Source of the DNA: Vibrio sp. CDRSL-10 TSBA
GTDB taxonomy: Bacteria > Pseudomonadota > Gammaproteobacteria > Enterobacterales > Vibrionaceae
Direction: 5' to 3'
Length of the DNA stretch: 64,000 nucleotides
Assembly: GCA_039696685.1 (NCBI GenBank)
Contig: CP155566.1
Location: 3,340,180 to 3,404,179, forward strand
The notes under the pieces are model-generated. The model saw only the letters and a program-made list of their open reading frames with translations, made no database searches and was not told where the DNA came from. Shown here piece after piece: positions 53,706 to 64,000 of the stretch (the first letter of the stretch is position 1; each line of letters begins with the position of its first letter). Position numbers and translations under genes: made by a program.

Positions 53706-54339
53706 TTATCCCTTGCGAGATAAGATTACAAGATGACGCTCACCTTCCAACTCAGGAACTTTCAAAGCTTTGATGTCGGTCACAGAACACCATTCAGGCA
53801 ACTGAGCGAGTTTCGTCTTGGGGCAGCAGGCCTTTCAATGCCAGAAATACGCCGCTGTCCGCACAAGGCAGGTGATGACACCACTCTACCATATCTGTGA
53901 TAGAAGCAAACGCACGACTTAGCACGCCGTCAAATCCGCCTTGCGGATCGAACTCTTCTACCCGGCTTTGTACCGCAGTGACGTTGGTAATTTTCAGCTC
54001 GTGAATCACCTGTTTGATAAAGCGAATCCGCTTACCCAGGCTGTCGAGCAGGACAAATGATTTGTCCGGATTCATGATTGCCAGCGGAATCCCCGGCAAG
54101 CCCGGGCCGGTGCCGACATCGATAAAGCGCTCACCGCTCAGATGCGGGCTGACCACAATACTGTCGAGGATATGCTTGACCAGCATCTCCAGCGGATCAC
54201 GCACTGAAGTCAGATTGTAGGCTTTATTCCATTTGTTGAGCATTTCGACGTAGCCGACCAGCTGTTGACGCTGTTGCTCAGACACCTCCAGGGTAGTCTG
54301 AGCAATCAGCGCATCCAGTTTGATGCGCAATGGGTTCAT
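53706..54339 (-). CDS. rsmG: 16S rRNA (guanine-527-N7)-methyltransferase RsmG (one apparent +1 frameshift)
   Basis: 210 residues after correction; methylates G527 of 16S rRNA, where loss gives low-level streptomycin resistance. The SAM loop is [35 protein letters not shown]. The frame breaks at TTT 53811-53813; removing one T gives [34 protein letters not shown] to a stop at 53706. The start ATG overlaps the mnmG stop by one base (TGATG). Confidence 0.94.
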
Positions 54340-56234
54340 CAGGCGGCTTCCCCTTTCTTCAGCAGGCCATGTTTTTTCAGATGCACCAGCAGAATCGAGA
54401 TCGCGGCCGGAGTGACACCGGAAATGCGTGACGCAATACCGATGCTTTCTGGCTTGGCGTTGTTCAGTTTCAACACCACTTCATTCGACAGGCCTTTAAC
54501 GTCCTGGTAATCCAGATCCACCGGCAGCTTGGTGTGCTCATGGCGCAGCGATTTTTCAATCTCTTCCTGCTGACGCTGGATGTAACCTTCGTATTTAACC
54601 TGAATTTCCACCTGTTCCGCCGCTTCGCGATCATCCAGGGCCGGCGCAAATGCTGGCAGAGAAGTGACCAGCTCGTAGGTCATCTCCGGACGACGCAGCA
54701 GATCTTCACCGCTTGCTTCGCGCGACATCGGGGTTTTCAGCAGCGCGTTGAGCGCTTCAACACCTTCCGATTTCGGATTCATCCAGGTCTCTTTCAGACG
54801 CTGGCGCTCGGTTTCCATGCTGTCGATTTTTTGATTGAAGCGTGCCCAACGCTCATCGCTGACCAGCCCCAGTTCACGGGCTTTTTCGGTCAGGCGCAGG
54901 TCGGCGTTGTCTTCACGCAGCAGCAGACGGTACTCGGCACGTGAGGTAAACATACGGTACGGTTCCTGAGTGCCCATGGTGGACAGATCGTCAATCAGCA
55001 CGCCCATGTATGCCTGGTCACGACGAGGGCTCCAGCCCTCTTTATCCTGGCTGTACAAGCTGGCGTTCAGACCGGCCATCAGACCCTGTGCCGCCGCTTC
55101 TTCGTAGCCTGTGGTGCCGTTGATTTGACCGGCAAAGAACAGGCCTTGGATAAATTTGGTTTCATAGGTCTGTTTCAGGTCACGCGGATCGAAGAAATCG
55201 TATTCAATCGCATAGCCCGGACGCACGATGTGGGCGTTTTCAAACCCTTTCATCGAACGGACAATCTGCAGCTGCACATCGAATGGCAGGCTGGTGGAAA
55301 TACCGTTCGGATACAGTTCTGTAGATGTCAGGCCTTCCGGTTCAATGAAGATCTGATGGCTGTTTTTATCAGCAAAACGCATCACCTTGTCTTCAATCGA
55401 CGGACAGTAACGCGGGCCAATCCCTTCAATCACACCGGCATACATCGGGCTGCGATCCAGGTTGGCACGGATCACATCATGAGTTTTCTCATTGGTATGA
55501 GTGATGTAACACGGAATTTGGTGCGGATGTTGTTCACGGTTACCCATGAAAGAGAACACCGGCGTCGGGTTATCACCGTGCTGCGTTTCCAGCACAGAAA
55601 AATCCACGCTGTTAGCGTCGATACGTGGTGGTGTACCGGTTTTGAGACGATCAACCCGGAACGGCAGTTCACGCAGGCGCTGGGCCAGAGCGATCGATGG
55701 TGGATCCCCGGCACGGCCGCCAGAAAAGTTTTCCATCCCGATGTGGATCTTACCACCCAGGAAGGTTCCCACAGTCAGCACCACAGCTTTGGCGTGGAAT
55801 TTAAGACCCATTTGAGTCACCACACCACGTACTTGATCGTTTTCAACGATCAAGTCATCGGCGGCTTGCTGGAACAGCGTCAGATTAGGCGTGTTTTCCA
55901 GCGCGTTGCGTACGTACGCTTTGTATAACGCACGGTCAGCCTGGGCACGGGTCGCACGGACAGCCGGCCCTTTAGACGCATTCAGGGTGCGAAATTGAAT
56001 ACCTGCGTGATCGATAGCTTGTGCCATCAGACCACCCATTGCATCCACTTCTTTAACTAAGTGGCCTTTACCAATACCACCAATGGCCGGGTTACAGGAC
56101 ATCTGGCCCAGGGTATCGATATTGTGCGTGAGAAGTAATGTGCGTTGGCCTGTACGAGCGGCTGCGAGTGCGGCTTCCGTTCCTGCATGACCGCCACCAA
56201 CCACAATGACGTCAAATGTTTCGTGATAAAGCAT
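54339..56234 (-). CDS. mnmG: tRNA uridine-34 carboxymethylaminomethyl enzyme MnmG
   Basis: 631 residues; with MnmE modifies U34 of several tRNAs. The FAD-binding N-terminus [31 protein letters not shown] is plain; [22 protein letters not shown] and [15 protein letters not shown] follow. ATG at 56234 ([11 protein letters not shown]) chosen; the open frame extends 71 codons into oriC, which is not coding. Gene intact. Confidence 0.96.
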   Translation of the reverse strand: MLYHETFDVIVVGGGHAGTEAALAAARTGQRTLLLTHNIDTLGQMSCNPAIGGIGKGHLVKEVDAMGGLMAQAIDHAGIQFRTLNASKGPAVRATRAQADRALYKAYVRNALENTPNLTLFQQAADDLIVENDQVRGVVTQMGLKFHAKAVVLTVGTFLGGKIHIGMENFSGGRAGDPPSIALAQRLRELPFRVDRLKTGTPPRIDANSVDFSVLETQHGDNPTPVFSFMGNREQHPHQIPCYITHTNEKTHDVIRANLDRSPMYAGVIEGIGPRYCPSIEDKVMRFADKNSHQIFIEPEGLTSTELYPNGISTSLPFDVQLQIVRSMKGFENAHIVRPGYAIEYDFFDPRDLKQTYETKFIQGLFFAGQINGTTGYEEAAAQGLMAGLNASLYSQDKEGWSPRRDQAYMGVLIDDLSTMGTQEPYRMFTSRAEYRLLLREDNADLRLTEKARELGLVSDERWARFNQKIDSMETERQRLKETWMNPKSEGVEALNALLKTPMSREASGEDLLRRPEMTYELVTSLPAFAPALDDREAAEQVEIQVKYEGYIQRQQEEIEKSLRHEHTKLPVDLDYQDVKGLSNEVVLKLNNAKPESIGIASRISGVTPAAISILLVHLKKHGLLKKGEAA

Positions 56235-56339
56235 GAACGACCTCAGGTATTCAATGAGACTACGGGAAAAATAAAAGGAGGCGTATTCTACCTTCTTTCC
56301 ACTGGCTAGAAAATCGCTTTTGTGCTTTTTTACGCAAAG

Positions 56340-56610
56340 GACTTTCAAGTAAATAATATATAAAGATCTATATAGAGATCTTTTATTGGATCTATTATTA
56401 GGATCGACGATCTCTGTGGATAACCAAAAAATGATCAACAAGATCATGGATCTTTTATGGATCGGAACTTGTGATCATCAACTGATCAGTACGAGGATTA
56501 GCTGGGATCAAAATGGGTGGTTATACACAGGGGGGCGTAGTGATCAAACTTATTCTATGGATAACTATAGGTTGATCACCGGATAAGTGCAGACTTATAC
56601 ACAGGTTAAG
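56340..56610. other. oriC: Replication origin oriC of chromosome 1
   Basis: Gene-free, AT-rich, between mnmG and mioC. DnaA boxes: TGTGGATAA (56415-56423), TTATACACA (56521-56529 and 56595-56603) and TATGGATAA (56556-56564). I count about 14 GATC Dam sites between 56364 and 56577, far above chance, as in gammaproteobacterial origins. The AT-rich block at 56350-56400 with repeated GATCT-type 13-mers is the likely unwinding element. The remaining bases to 56721 hold the mioC end. Confidence 0.93.
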
Positions 56611-56721
56611 TGGTCAAAAAGTGTTCGGTTGTTGGGTGTTTTATCCCTGCGGGACGTGGCTGATTGGCAATGACTACGTTCAGATAAGACAGCAGCGGCC
56701 GTGACAGCCGCTTGCCAGAGG

Positions 56722-57156
56722 TTAAAAACGCTCAATCACTTCATTCAGCCACTCTTCGGCGGCATCTTCCGGTACCGGATGCTTCTGCACATCAATCAGC
56801 AGGCAGTCTGTCAGCGGGGTGGCGCCGATATCTTCCAGCAGATCATAAGCGTGTTGTCCTGCTGCACAGAAAGTATCGTAGCTGGAATCACCGATGGCGA
56901 TCACGGCGAACTTGAGCTCCCGGGTATTGGGCGGGGTATTCTGCAGCGCCATAATGAAAGGCTGGATGTTGTCCGGATATTCTCCGGCACCGTGGGTGGA
57001 AGTAATGATCAGCCAGATACCTTGCGCCGGAATGTCGTTCAGATCGGGCTGATTGTGAATGGTGGTCTCTTTGCCCTGTTGTTCAAGTAGATCGCTGAGG
57101 TGATCGCCGACATATTCCGCGCTGCCTAAAGTACTGCCTGTGATGATATGAATCAT
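56722..57156 (-). CDS. mioC: Flavodoxin-like protein MioC
   Basis: 144-residue FMN protein. FMN loop [14 protein letters not shown], then [19 protein letters not shown] and [20 protein letters not shown]. Transcribed toward oriC from the far side, as in other gammaproteobacteria, where this transcription can affect initiation. Confidence 0.94.
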   Translation of the reverse strand: MIHIITGSTLGSAEYVGDHLSDLLEQQGKETTIHNQPDLNDIPAQGIWLIITSTHGAGEYPDNIQPFIMALQNTPPNTRELKFAVIAIGDSSYDTFCAAGQHAYDLLEDIGATPLTDCLLIDVQKHPVPEDAAEEWLNEVIERF

Positions 57157-57224
57157 AAGAACCCCGGTATGTGGTCAGAAGGTGGAAACATGGTAATTCA
57201 GGCTAGCAGAATACTAGGGTAAGT

Positions 57225-57300
57225 TGTGGATAGTAAAGGGCAAGATCATGTTTTGTCCGTGAATGGAAAAGGATCCATGCGGTGGGCAGAGTTATCCACA
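57225..57300. promoter_or_regulatory. DnaA boxes in the mioC upstream region
   Basis: TTATCCACA (57292-57300) is a consensus DnaA box and TGTGGATAG (57225-57233) a one-mismatch box. They lie in the mioC promoter region, consistent with DnaA repression of mioC. Confidence 0.7.
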
Positions 57301-57346
57301 AACCGGATCGGACCCGGGGATCGTAACGGGGCAGAGGAAAATAAAA

Positions 57347-57374
57347 CGGGCCTGACGTGTTAACGCCAGGCCCG
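57347..57374 (-). terminator. Terminator after mnmE
   Basis: CGGGCCTG pairs with CAGGCCCG around twelve bases; on the minus strand it is followed by TTTTATTTTCC, 20 bases past the mnmE stop. Confidence 0.65.
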
Positions 57375-57397
57375 CTATATGGTGGTGATTATTTGCT

Positions 57398-58760
57398 CTA
57401 CTTGCCGATACAGAACGACGAGAAGATGCGACCGAGCAAATCATCAGAGCTGAATTCGCCGGTGATCTCATTGAGATGCTGCTGGGCGATACGCAGCTCT
57501 TCGGCCAGGATTTCTCCGGCCATGTAGCCTTCAAGCTGCTGCTGACCGATGTCGAGGTGCTCAGCAGCGCGTTTCCAGCGCATCCAGATGGCGGCGACGG
57601 GCCATAAAGCCACCTTCCTGATTACCGGAGAAGCCCATGCACTCTTTGAGGTGGGTACGCAGCGCATCTACGCCCTGACCCGTCTTGGCAGACAAGCGGA
57701 TCAACGTCGGTTGACTGACGTGACAGATCCCCAGCGCTTCGCTGGTTTGATCGACCTTGTTACGGATGACGGTCATGCCCATATGATCCGGCAGGCGGTC
57801 GACAAAATCAGGCCAGATATCTTTCGGGTCAGTGGCATCGGTGGTGGTGCCATCGACCATAAACAACACCCGGTCAGCCTGTTTAATTTCTTCCCAGGCA
57901 CGTTCAATACCAATTTTTTCAACCGCATCGGACGCTTCACGCAGACCGGCGGTATCGATAATGTGCAGCGGCATGCCATCAATGTGGATGTGTTCACGCA
58001 GCACGTCACGGGTGGTCCCGGCGATATCGGTTACAATCGCGGATTCTTTGCCGGACAGCGCGTTGAGCAGGCTCGATTTACCGGCATTAGGGCGACCGGC
58101 AATCACCACCTTCATCCCTTCACGCATGATAGCGCCCTGGTTGGCTTCCTGACGCACTGCGCTGAGGTTGTCGATGATGGCCTGCAGATCGGCGGAGACT
58201 TTACCGTCAGCGAGAAAGTCGATCTCTTCCTCCGGAAAATCAATCGCGGCTTCGACGTAGATACGCAGGTGAATCAAAGACTCGACCAGGGTATTAATCC
58301 GCTTTGAGAACTGGCCCTGCAGCGATTGCAGCGCGGATTTAGCCGCTTCTTCCGAGCTGGCATCAATCAGGTCAGCAATCGCTTCGGCCTGGGTCAGATC
58401 CAGCTTGTCATTGAGGAAAGCACGCTCGGAAAATTCGCCGGGACGAGCCGGGCGGATACCCGGCAGAGTCAGGATGCGTTTAATCAGCATGTCCATCACC
58501 ACCGGACCGCCGTGGCCCTGCAGCTCCAGCACATCTTCACCCGTGAATGAGTTCGGGTTAGGGAAGAACAGCGCGATGCCCTGATCGAGCTCTAAGCCAT
58601 TGGCATCTTTAAACGGCAGATACTCCGCATAACGCGGTTTGAGGGTGCGTCCGGTCACCGCCAGTGCGACGTCAGCCGCTTTAGGGCCCGATACCCGGAT
58701 AATGCCGACGCCGCCACGACCTGGTGCCGTAGCCTGCGCGACGATAGTTTCGGTAGTCAT
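57398..58760 (-). CDS. mnmE: tRNA modification GTPase MnmE (one apparent +1 frameshift)
   Basis: 453 residues after correction; GTPase partner of MnmG. N-terminal formyl-THF domain ([21 protein letters not shown]), G domain with [20 protein letters not shown] and NKVD, and the C-terminal CIGK. The frame breaks at TTT 57572-57574; removing one T gives [32 protein letters not shown] and the CIGK end at 57398. Confidence 0.95.
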
Positions 58761-58813
58761 AACCTTACCTGTTACAGAATCGAATTAGTGTCATTGTAAT
58801 CAGCGAGCAACAA

Positions 58814-58837
58814 AAAGGCGACCATCCGGTCGCCTTT
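58814..58837. terminator. Terminator between yidC and mnmE
   Basis: AAAGGCGACC pairs with GGTCGCCTTT around four bases. It follows the yidC stop on the minus strand, so mnmE probably has its own promoter. Confidence 0.75.
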
Positions 58838-58852
58838 GCTTATCCTGAGTGC

Positions 58853-60482
58853 TTACTTGGTTTTGCTGTGTAAGCCTTTTTTCTCCAGACCTCTGTAAAT
58901 CAGATTCTGTTGAATCAGAGTTACAATGTTCGATACCAGCCAGTACAGAACCAGACCTGAAGGGAAGAACAGGAAGAAGAAAGTAAACATAACCGGCATA
59001 AAGGTCATGATCTTCTGCTGCATTGGATCGGTAATCGTACTCGGGCTCATCTTCTGGATGAAGAACATGCTGACACCCATCAGTAGTGGCAGGATGTAGT
59101 ACGGGTCTTGTGCCGACAGATCGTGAATCCAGCCAAAGAACGGCGAGTGACGCAGTTCAACCGATTCCATCAGTGCCCAGTACAGTGCAATGAAGATAGG
59201 CATCTGCAGGAAGATAGGCAGACAGCCGCCCAGCGGGTTCACTTTCTCTTTCTTGTACAGTGCCATCATCTCCTGGCTCATGCGCTGACGGTCATCGCCG
59301 ATACGCTCACGCATTTCCTGCAGTTTTGGTTGCAGCATGCGCATTTTCGCCATTGAGGTGTACTGTGCTTTGGTCAGCGGGTACATTGCACCACGCACGA
59401 TAAAGGTCAGACAGATGATCGCCAGACCCCAGTTGCTGACCAGACCCTGAATGGTTGACAGCAGCCAGTGCAGAGGTTTAGCGATGAACCATAACCAGCC
59501 GTAGTCTACAACCAGGTCCAGGTTTGGTGCGGTGGCCGCCATCTGGTCTTGCAGCTTAGGACCAACCCACAGTGTTGCTTTGAACTCTTGGTGCTGGCCG
59601 TTGGCAATAGTTTGGTTCGGGATACGGATACCGATGTCGCCCAGATTGCCGATCACGCGTGAGTACAGGTTAGTACCCGCTGCGTCACGTGGAATCCACG
59701 CGGTCGCAAAGTAGTGCTGGATCATCGCTGCCCAACCCTGACCGTTTGGCAGGTTGATAGCCAGGTTGCGATCCTGCATGTCATCGAAGCTGTATTTCTG
59801 GTAACGGGTATTTTCACTTGAGTAAGCGCCGCCACGGTAAGTTGGCATTGCCAGGCTGCCGCCTGAATCAAGCAGGTTCTGACGCAGGTGTGCGTACATA
59901 CCCATGGTTGCGTTGTCGCCGGAGTTGTTGGCTACATCGTAAGTCACGTCGATTGCGTAATCGCCGCGTTTGAAAATAAAGGTTTTGGTGTACTCGATAC
60001 CGTTTGACTGGTAAGTCATCGGAATACGCAGTTCATCCTGGTCATCGGCCAGAGCAAAGCTGTCGCCGTCAACACTGTAAGTCGGGCGGCTGTTGCTGCT
60101 CAGATCAATACCTTGCGGGCCAATCAGACCGCTCTGGGCGATGAATTGGTGACCTTGGGTGTTTTTAAGCAGAACAAAAGCGTTGTCAGAGTTCAGCTCT
60201 TCAGCGTATTTGTTCAGTTTTGCCAGAACGACATCACCACCAACCGTGTCAATAGACAGAGTCAGTACATCCGTGGTGACTGTAATCACTTTTGCCGCAG
60301 CATTGGTTTGTGATGGTACCGGATCGAAACTCATCGGCCAAAGAAGGTGCCGGAGCACTGCTGCTGGTTTGCGCCTGTTCAACCGCTTCTGGGGCCGGGT
60401 TCTTTGCTACTTGCCACTGTTGGAAAAGTAAAAAAGAAACCAGCGCCAAAGCGATCAGCAGGATATTACGTTGAGAATCCAT
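58853..60482 (-). CDS. yidC: Membrane protein insertase YidC (one apparent +1 frameshift)
   Basis: 542 residues after correction; inserts and folds inner-membrane proteins. N-terminal helix [18 protein letters not shown], a large periplasmic domain and five C-terminal helices with [22 protein letters not shown]. The frame breaks at AAA 60327-60329; removing one A gives [25 protein letters not shown], so the two ORFs join. The start is MDSQRNILL at 60482, 3 bases after yidD. Essential in E. coli. Confidence 0.96.
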
Positions 60483-60484
60483 CG

Positions 60485-60742
60485 TTATTTATCTCTGTCT
60501 TGTTTTTGGACTGGTGGAACGGGGTCAAATCCCCCTTCGTTCAAAGGGTGGCATTTTAATAGACGTTTGCCGGATAACCAACACCCTTTTACAAATCCGT
60601 GAGCTCTCAGCGCTTCTAACGCATAATTGGAGCAAGAGGGTGTAAATCGGCAGCGAGGGCCGATGAGTGGACTAATGAACCACTGGTATAGTTTGACTAA
60701 ACCAATGGCTAACCACGAGAAGGGCGAGATAGGCGCTGCCAT
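60485..60742 (-). CDS. yidD: Membrane protein insertion efficiency factor YidD
   Basis: 85 residues; conserved [44 protein letters not shown]. Assists YidC and overlaps the 3' end of rnpA by about 34 bases, as in related genomes. Confidence 0.94.
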   Translation of the reverse strand: MAAPISPFSWLAIGLVKLYQWFISPLIGPRCRFTPSCSNYALEALRAHGFVKGCWLSGKRLLKCHPLNEGGFDPVPPVQKQDRDK

Positions 60743-61065
60743 AACTTTTCGAACAAAGTGAACATTTCTTCATTGCTCAAATCTTGCGCGCTTTTTTTGG
60801 CAATCACAACAAAATCTTTGTTGGGTAACTGATGCTGATTGAGGCGGAAGCTTTCGCGGGCGAGACGTTTAAAGCGATTTCGACCAACGGCCGTTTTGAT
60901 TTGCTTTTTTGGTACCGCTAACCCTAAACGAGGATGAGAAAGGTTATTATTGCGTGCAATGATAGTGAAATGAGGGGAGCCTGCTCGGTGAGCTTGCTGG
61001 AAGACGGTTTGGTAATGCTCGGGAGTTAACAAACGTAACTCCCGATTAAATGCGTACGTACTCAA
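60709..61065 (-). CDS. rnpA: Ribonuclease P protein component
   Basis: 118 residues; protein subunit of RNase P. Family core is [16 protein letters not shown]. The start codon is TTG at 61065 (CAA on the plus strand), giving [22 protein letters not shown], the usual Vibrio N-terminus, so initiation at TTG is likely. Overlaps yidD. Confidence 0.94.
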   Translation of the reverse strand: MSTYAFNRELRLLTPEHYQTVFQQAHRAGSPHFTIIARNNNLSHPRLGLAVPKKQIKTAVGRNRFKRLARESFRLNQHQLPNKDFVVIAKKSAQDLSNEEMFTLFEKLWQRLSRPSRG

Positions 61066-61078
61066 AATAAGCTAGCGA

Positions 61079-61213
61079 TTATTTTGACAGGCGCTTACGG
61101 CCTTTTGCACGACGTGCATTGATTACTTTACGACCGTTCGCTGTCGCCATACGTGCACGGAAACCGTGAGTACGTTTGCGCTTTAGAACTGTAGGTTGAA
61201 AAGTGCGTTTCAT
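61079..61213 (-). CDS. rpmH: 50S ribosomal protein L34
   Basis: 44 residues, [20 protein letters not shown] followed by [20 protein letters not shown] and RLSK, essentially the universal L34 sequence. Stop TAA at 61079-61081, about 14 bases before rnpA, in the order rpmH-rnpA-yidD-yidC. Confidence 0.97.
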   Translation of the reverse strand: MKRTFQPTVLKRKRTHGFRARMATANGRKVINARRAKGRKRLSK

Positions 61214-61429
61214 TGTTAGTACCTTACTGATCAGTAGTTTCTAGGTTCATAAAACCCGGCGTGGGCAATACATCTTCTCTTTATATAAAGAAAGGACATT
61301 CCGACGCCTCTCAACAAAGAGGCGGAATTGTAATCACAGTCACAAAAGGTGTCAATGATTCGGTTTGCCGAAAGCGTAAAGCAATTCCGAATTCGGTTTA
61401 CTCTGCGCTTCATACTTTCCGGTCGGGCG

Positions 61430-61457
61430 ATTATACGGAGTCTCGCTGAAATCTCAA
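61430..61457 (-). promoter_or_regulatory. Likely rpmH-rnpA promoter
   Basis: Minus strand: TTGAGA at 61452-61457, 16-base spacer, TATAAT at 61430-61435. The long leader to rpmH (about 200 bases) holds no gene that I can see; L34 leaders are often long in this group. Confidence 0.6.
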
Positions 61458-61463
61458 GGATCC

Positions 61464-62201
61464 TTAGTCGATCCCGACCTGATTGAGGAACTTTTTCAGG
61501 CGAGGATCCTGTGGATGATTAAAAATATCCTGTGGAGAACCCTGTTCAACGATATTGCCCTCGGCCATGAAGATCACCCGATCCGCTACTTCTTTGGCAA
61601 ATTGCATCTCATGGGTTACCACCAGCATGGTCTGGTGCTGGGTGGCGAGCTTTTTCATCAGGTTCAGCACTTCACCGACCCATTCCGGATCCAGCGCTGA
61701 GGTCGGCTCATCAAACAGCAGCAGTTCCGGCTGCAGAGCCATGGCGCGGCCGATACCGACCCGCTGCTGCTGGCCACCGGACAGGGCGGCCGGATAGCTG
61801 TCGCCTTTGTCACCGAGACCAATGTCCTCCAGAATTTGCTGGGCACGGGCAAGCGCCTGATCTTTTTTCCAGCCTCGCACCGTGATAAGGCCTTCAGCAA
61901 TGTTCTGGCGCGCAGTCTGGTGGGCAAACAGGGCGTAGTTCTGAAATACGAAGCCGGTTTTACGGCGCAGGGCCAGCACTTCCGCCTTGCTGTGGTTCTG
62001 GCTGTCGACGCTGACATCATCGATAGTAATGGTGCCGCGATCCGCCTGCTCAAGAAAGTTGACGCAGCGCAGCAGGGTTGATTTACCGGTACCGCTTGAG
62101 CCGATAATGACGATGATTTCGCCCTGTTCGATCGAGATATCAATCCCTTTCAGGACTTCACTCTGGCCAAAGCGTTTGTGAATATTGCTCAGTTTGATCA
62201 T
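61464..62201 (-). CDS. Polar amino-acid ABC transporter ATP-binding protein
   Basis: 245 residues. Walker [21 protein letters not shown]-loop [18 protein letters not shown], signature [32 protein letters not shown], and switch His [19 protein letters not shown]. It is a HisP/GlnQ-class ATPase, closest by eye to cystine-type TcyN/YecC, but the substrate is not fixed by sequence. Overlaps the permease gene by four bases. Confidence 0.88.
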   Translation of the reverse strand: MIKLSNIHKRFGQSEVLKGIDISIEQGEIIVIIGSSGTGKSTLLRCVNFLEQADRGTITIDDVSVDSQNHSKAEVLALRRKTGFVFQNYALFAHQTARQNIAEGLITVRGWKKDQALARAQQILEDIGLGDKGDSYPAALSGGQQQRVGIGRAMALQPELLLFDEPTSALDPEWVGEVLNLMKKLATQHQTMLVVTHEMQFAKEVADRVIFMAEGNIVEQGSPQDIFNHPQDPRLKKFLNQVGID

Positions 62202-62869
62202 CGTGCATACGCCTTATTGAGTTTGTTTTCGGCCCAGGTCTGGATGCGGGTCAGAATCACCACCACACCCCAGTAGATCAGTGCCACCGCCAGGAAGGCT
62301 TCAAAGAAGCGGAAACTGGACGAGGCTTCCATCTGTGCTTTGGCCATGATTTCGGCCACACCAAAGGTAAACGCCAGTGAGGTCGATTTGATCATGTCGA
62401 TAAAGTAGTTCATCAGCGAAGGCAGAGCGACGCGACTGGCCTGGGGCAGAATGATGCGGCGCATGGCCTGGCCGGTGGTCATGCCGACGGAAAGACTGGC
62501 TTCCATCTGGGTACGGTCAATACCTATGATGGCGGCGCGAATGGTTTCAGCCATGTAAGCGGCAAAGTGCAGGGTGAGGCCAATCACCGCGGCGCTGAAT
62601 GCGTCAATGCCGACCAGGATCGGAAAAATCTGCGGCAGGCCATAATAAAGCAGAAACATTTGTACCAGCAGTGGTGTGCCGCGGAAGAAACTGATGTACA
62701 GCTGACAAAGCGGTTCCAGTACCGGGATCTTGAAGACGCGGATATTGGCCAGCAGCACCGACAGAATCAGCGCGAAAATCATGCCCAGTGCGGCCATTTC
62801 CATGGTGGTGCTGAGATACTTGAGCAGTATCGGCATCAGCCCCAGCATGTATTGAAAATCAAAGCCCAT
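62198..62869 (-). CDS. Polar amino-acid ABC transporter permease
   Basis: 223-residue HisMQ-family permease. Contains [24 protein letters not shown], the family loop, and the EAA-type loop [21 protein letters not shown] preceded by [25 protein letters not shown]. It is the middle gene of the binding protein-permease-ATPase operon. Confidence 0.9.
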   Translation of the reverse strand: MGFDFQYMLGLMPILLKYLSTTMEMAALGMIFALILSVLLANIRVFKIPVLEPLCQLYISFFRGTPLLVQMFLLYYGLPQIFPILVGIDAFSAAVIGLTLHFAAYMAETIRAAIIGIDRTQMEASLSVGMTTGQAMRRIILPQASRVALPSLMNYFIDMIKSTSLAFTFGVAEIMAKAQMEASSSFRFFEAFLAVALIYWGVVVILTRIQTWAENKLNKAYAR

Positions 62870-62890
62870 TTACTTCCCCTCAAAGACAGC

Positions 62891-62920
62891 AAAAGGCGGA
62901 ATCCTGCGATTCCACCTTTT
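62891..62920 (-). terminator. Attenuator hairpin between binding protein and permease
   Basis: AAAAGGnGGAATC pairs with GATTCCnCCTTTT around four bases, one mismatch, in the gap between the binding-protein stop and permease start. Such partial terminators keep binding protein in excess. Confidence 0.6.
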
Positions 62921-62942
62921 TAGATTGGTCGGTTGGTAACGA

Positions 62943-63690
62943 TTATTTAGTAATATCAGTACCAAACCATTTTTCTGAAATCTGGCTCAGTGTACCGTCT
63001 GCGCGCATCGCAGCAAGTGCCTGGTTCACTTCACCTTGCAGTTTTTGGCCTTTTTCGTTGTTAACAAACGGCCAGGCGTTTCTCGATGGTTTCGAACGGT
63101 GAACCGGCCAGTTGCAGTGGCAGGCCTGTTTTATCAATCACTTCCAGTACTGACAGACGGTCCATTACAAATGCATCGGCACGGCCCATTGCGACGTCAC
63201 GTTCAAAACCTGTGTCATAGGTTTTGATGTTGATTTTGCCGTCGGTATCGTATTTGCGCAGCAGCTGTTCAAAGTTAGAGCCCAGGTTAACCGCGACGGT
63301 TTTACCGGCCAGATCTTTAATACCCTGAATGCTGTCGTTACCTTTGCGCACCGCAATTTGAGCACCGTCAATCACGTACGGGTCAGAGAACAGGTATTTG
63401 GCCTGGCGCTCTTTGGTGATGGTGATCTGGTTCGAGATAGTATCGATACGACCGGTTTCCAGCAGACCAAACAGGCCGGAGAAGTTTGAGGTCACATATT
63501 CAACATGGTAATCGTTACGTTTACCGATTTCGTTCCAGACATCGACTTCGAAACCTTGCAGTTGATCCTGCTTAACGAAAGTAAACGGGAAGTAACGGCC
63601 TGACATGCCGACTTTGATGTCCGTTGCTGCCTGTACTGTCGCAGCAGAGAGCGCCAGTGCTGCCACTGCCAGTTTAATCCAGTTTTTCAT
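62943..63690 (-). CDS. Polar amino-acid ABC transporter binding protein (one apparent +1 frameshift)
   Basis: 248 residues after correction. Signal peptide MKNWIKLAVAALALSAATVQA, then SBP family 3 sequence: DIKVGMSGRYFPFTFVKQDQLQGFEVDVWNEIGKR, RIDTISNQITITKERQAKYLFSDPY. The frame breaks at TTT 63079-63081; removing one T gives SPFETIENAWPFVNNEKGQKLQGEVNQALAAMRADGTLSQISEKWF. Chosen start at 63690. Related to cystine or polar amino-acid binders, but not assignable exactly. Confidence 0.88.
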
Positions 63691-64000
63691 CTTGTGACTC
63701 CTCATTATTTTAGTGTCTCATTTTACTGTTGGATTTCTCAATAGAATAAATAACCAGTGGTTATTAGCCATAACTATATTATGTCTCTATTTTGGGGATA
63801 ACTTGGATGAATTTTCCAGCATGTGGATCATTATGTGGGTAAATATAGGACTAATTAGCAGGATCCTGGCAAATTGCCCGAAAACATTGTGAATAACTTG
63901 GATCTTATTCACTGGATCGTGGATCAATCGCTGGCGATCTGAGTTATCAACAGGTAGAATTGCCAATCTTTACCGATCATTGATTTAGAGTGAGGGAATT
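63691..64000. promoter_or_regulatory. Probable upstream control region of dnaA
   Basis: 310 gene-free bases at the right edge. Near-consensus DnaA boxes: TGGGGATAA (63793-63801), TGTGGATCA (63822-63830), TGTGAATAA (63888-63896) and TTATCAACA (63944-63952), each one mismatch from TTATnCACA/TGTGnATAA, plus several GATC sites. In related Vibrio this position precedes dnaA, autoregulated by DnaA. dnaA itself is outside the window. Confidence 0.55.

Noticed and set aside
56235..56447. Extended N-terminus of MnmG reaching into oriC
   Set aside because: The extension is AT-rich origin DNA with Dam sites; the conserved protein starts at 56234.

Overview
The window is chromosomal DNA from a Vibrio, spanning the replication origin of chromosome 1. 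This rests on gene content and order (mnmG-oriC-mioC-mnmE-yidC-yidD-rnpA-rpmH, atpIBEFHAGDC, parAB, rrn with Glu-Lys-Ala-Val spacer tRNAs, thiCEFSGH, uspA/ftnA/uspB), which closely follows the origin region of Vibrio cholerae chromosome 1. The betIBA-choXWV choline/betaine cluster is absent from that V. cholerae neighbourhood, so this is another Vibrio species; I cannot name it.

Layout, left to right. 1-6.5 kb: the end of a YjfF-like sugar permease, a BaiN/YhiN flavoprotein, uspB, ftnA, uspA, an EamA permease, a Lys-rich Cys-motif protein, rsmJ and asnC. 6.6-11.3 kb: a small unknown protein, a Bcr/CflA-type exporter divergent from a LysR regulator, and a long aminopeptidase P. 11,294-12,584: a complete ISL3-family insertion sequence with an 8-bp target duplication, sitting in the terminator of the peptidase gene. 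12.8-19.7 kb: choline uptake and oxidation to glycine betaine (betI-betB-betA-choX-choW-choV). 19.9-26.2 kb: thiamine synthesis operon under a TPP riboswitch. 26.3-28.2 kb: crcB and a Tat-exported multicopper oxidase. 28.3-34.6 kb: a full rRNA operon on the minus strand with seven tRNA loci, one of them a degenerate tRNA-Trp copy. 34.7-43.3 kb: hemG, trkH, yigZ, fadBA behind a FadR-like operator, and the purine nucleoside pair punR/punC. 43.3-51.8 kb: glmU and the ATP synthase operon. 52-56.2 kb: parB, parA, rsmG, mnmG. 56.3-56.7 kb: oriC. 56.7-61.2 kb: mioC, mnmE, yidC, yidD, rnpA, rpmH. 61.5-63.7 kb: a polar amino-acid ABC transporter. The last 310 bases look like the upstream control region of dnaA, which would start just beyond the window.

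How the parts work together: ParB (52.0 kb) has three recognisable parS sites (8.1, 19.8 and 23.5 kb) on one side of oriC, so the origin and its partition machinery are all in view. The rRNA and ATP synthase operons are transcribed away from oriC, in the direction of the leftward replication fork.

The most striking anomaly is that 22 genes, many of them essential (atpD, atpF, atpH, glmU, yidC, mnmE, rsmG, thiC, fadB), are each broken by a single +1 frameshift. In every case the frame is restored by removing one A/T from GAAAC (or GTTTC on the other strand), giving GAAC/GTTC. I treat these as intact genes carrying a systematic sequence error, give full-length coordinates, and discuss alternatives in the findings.
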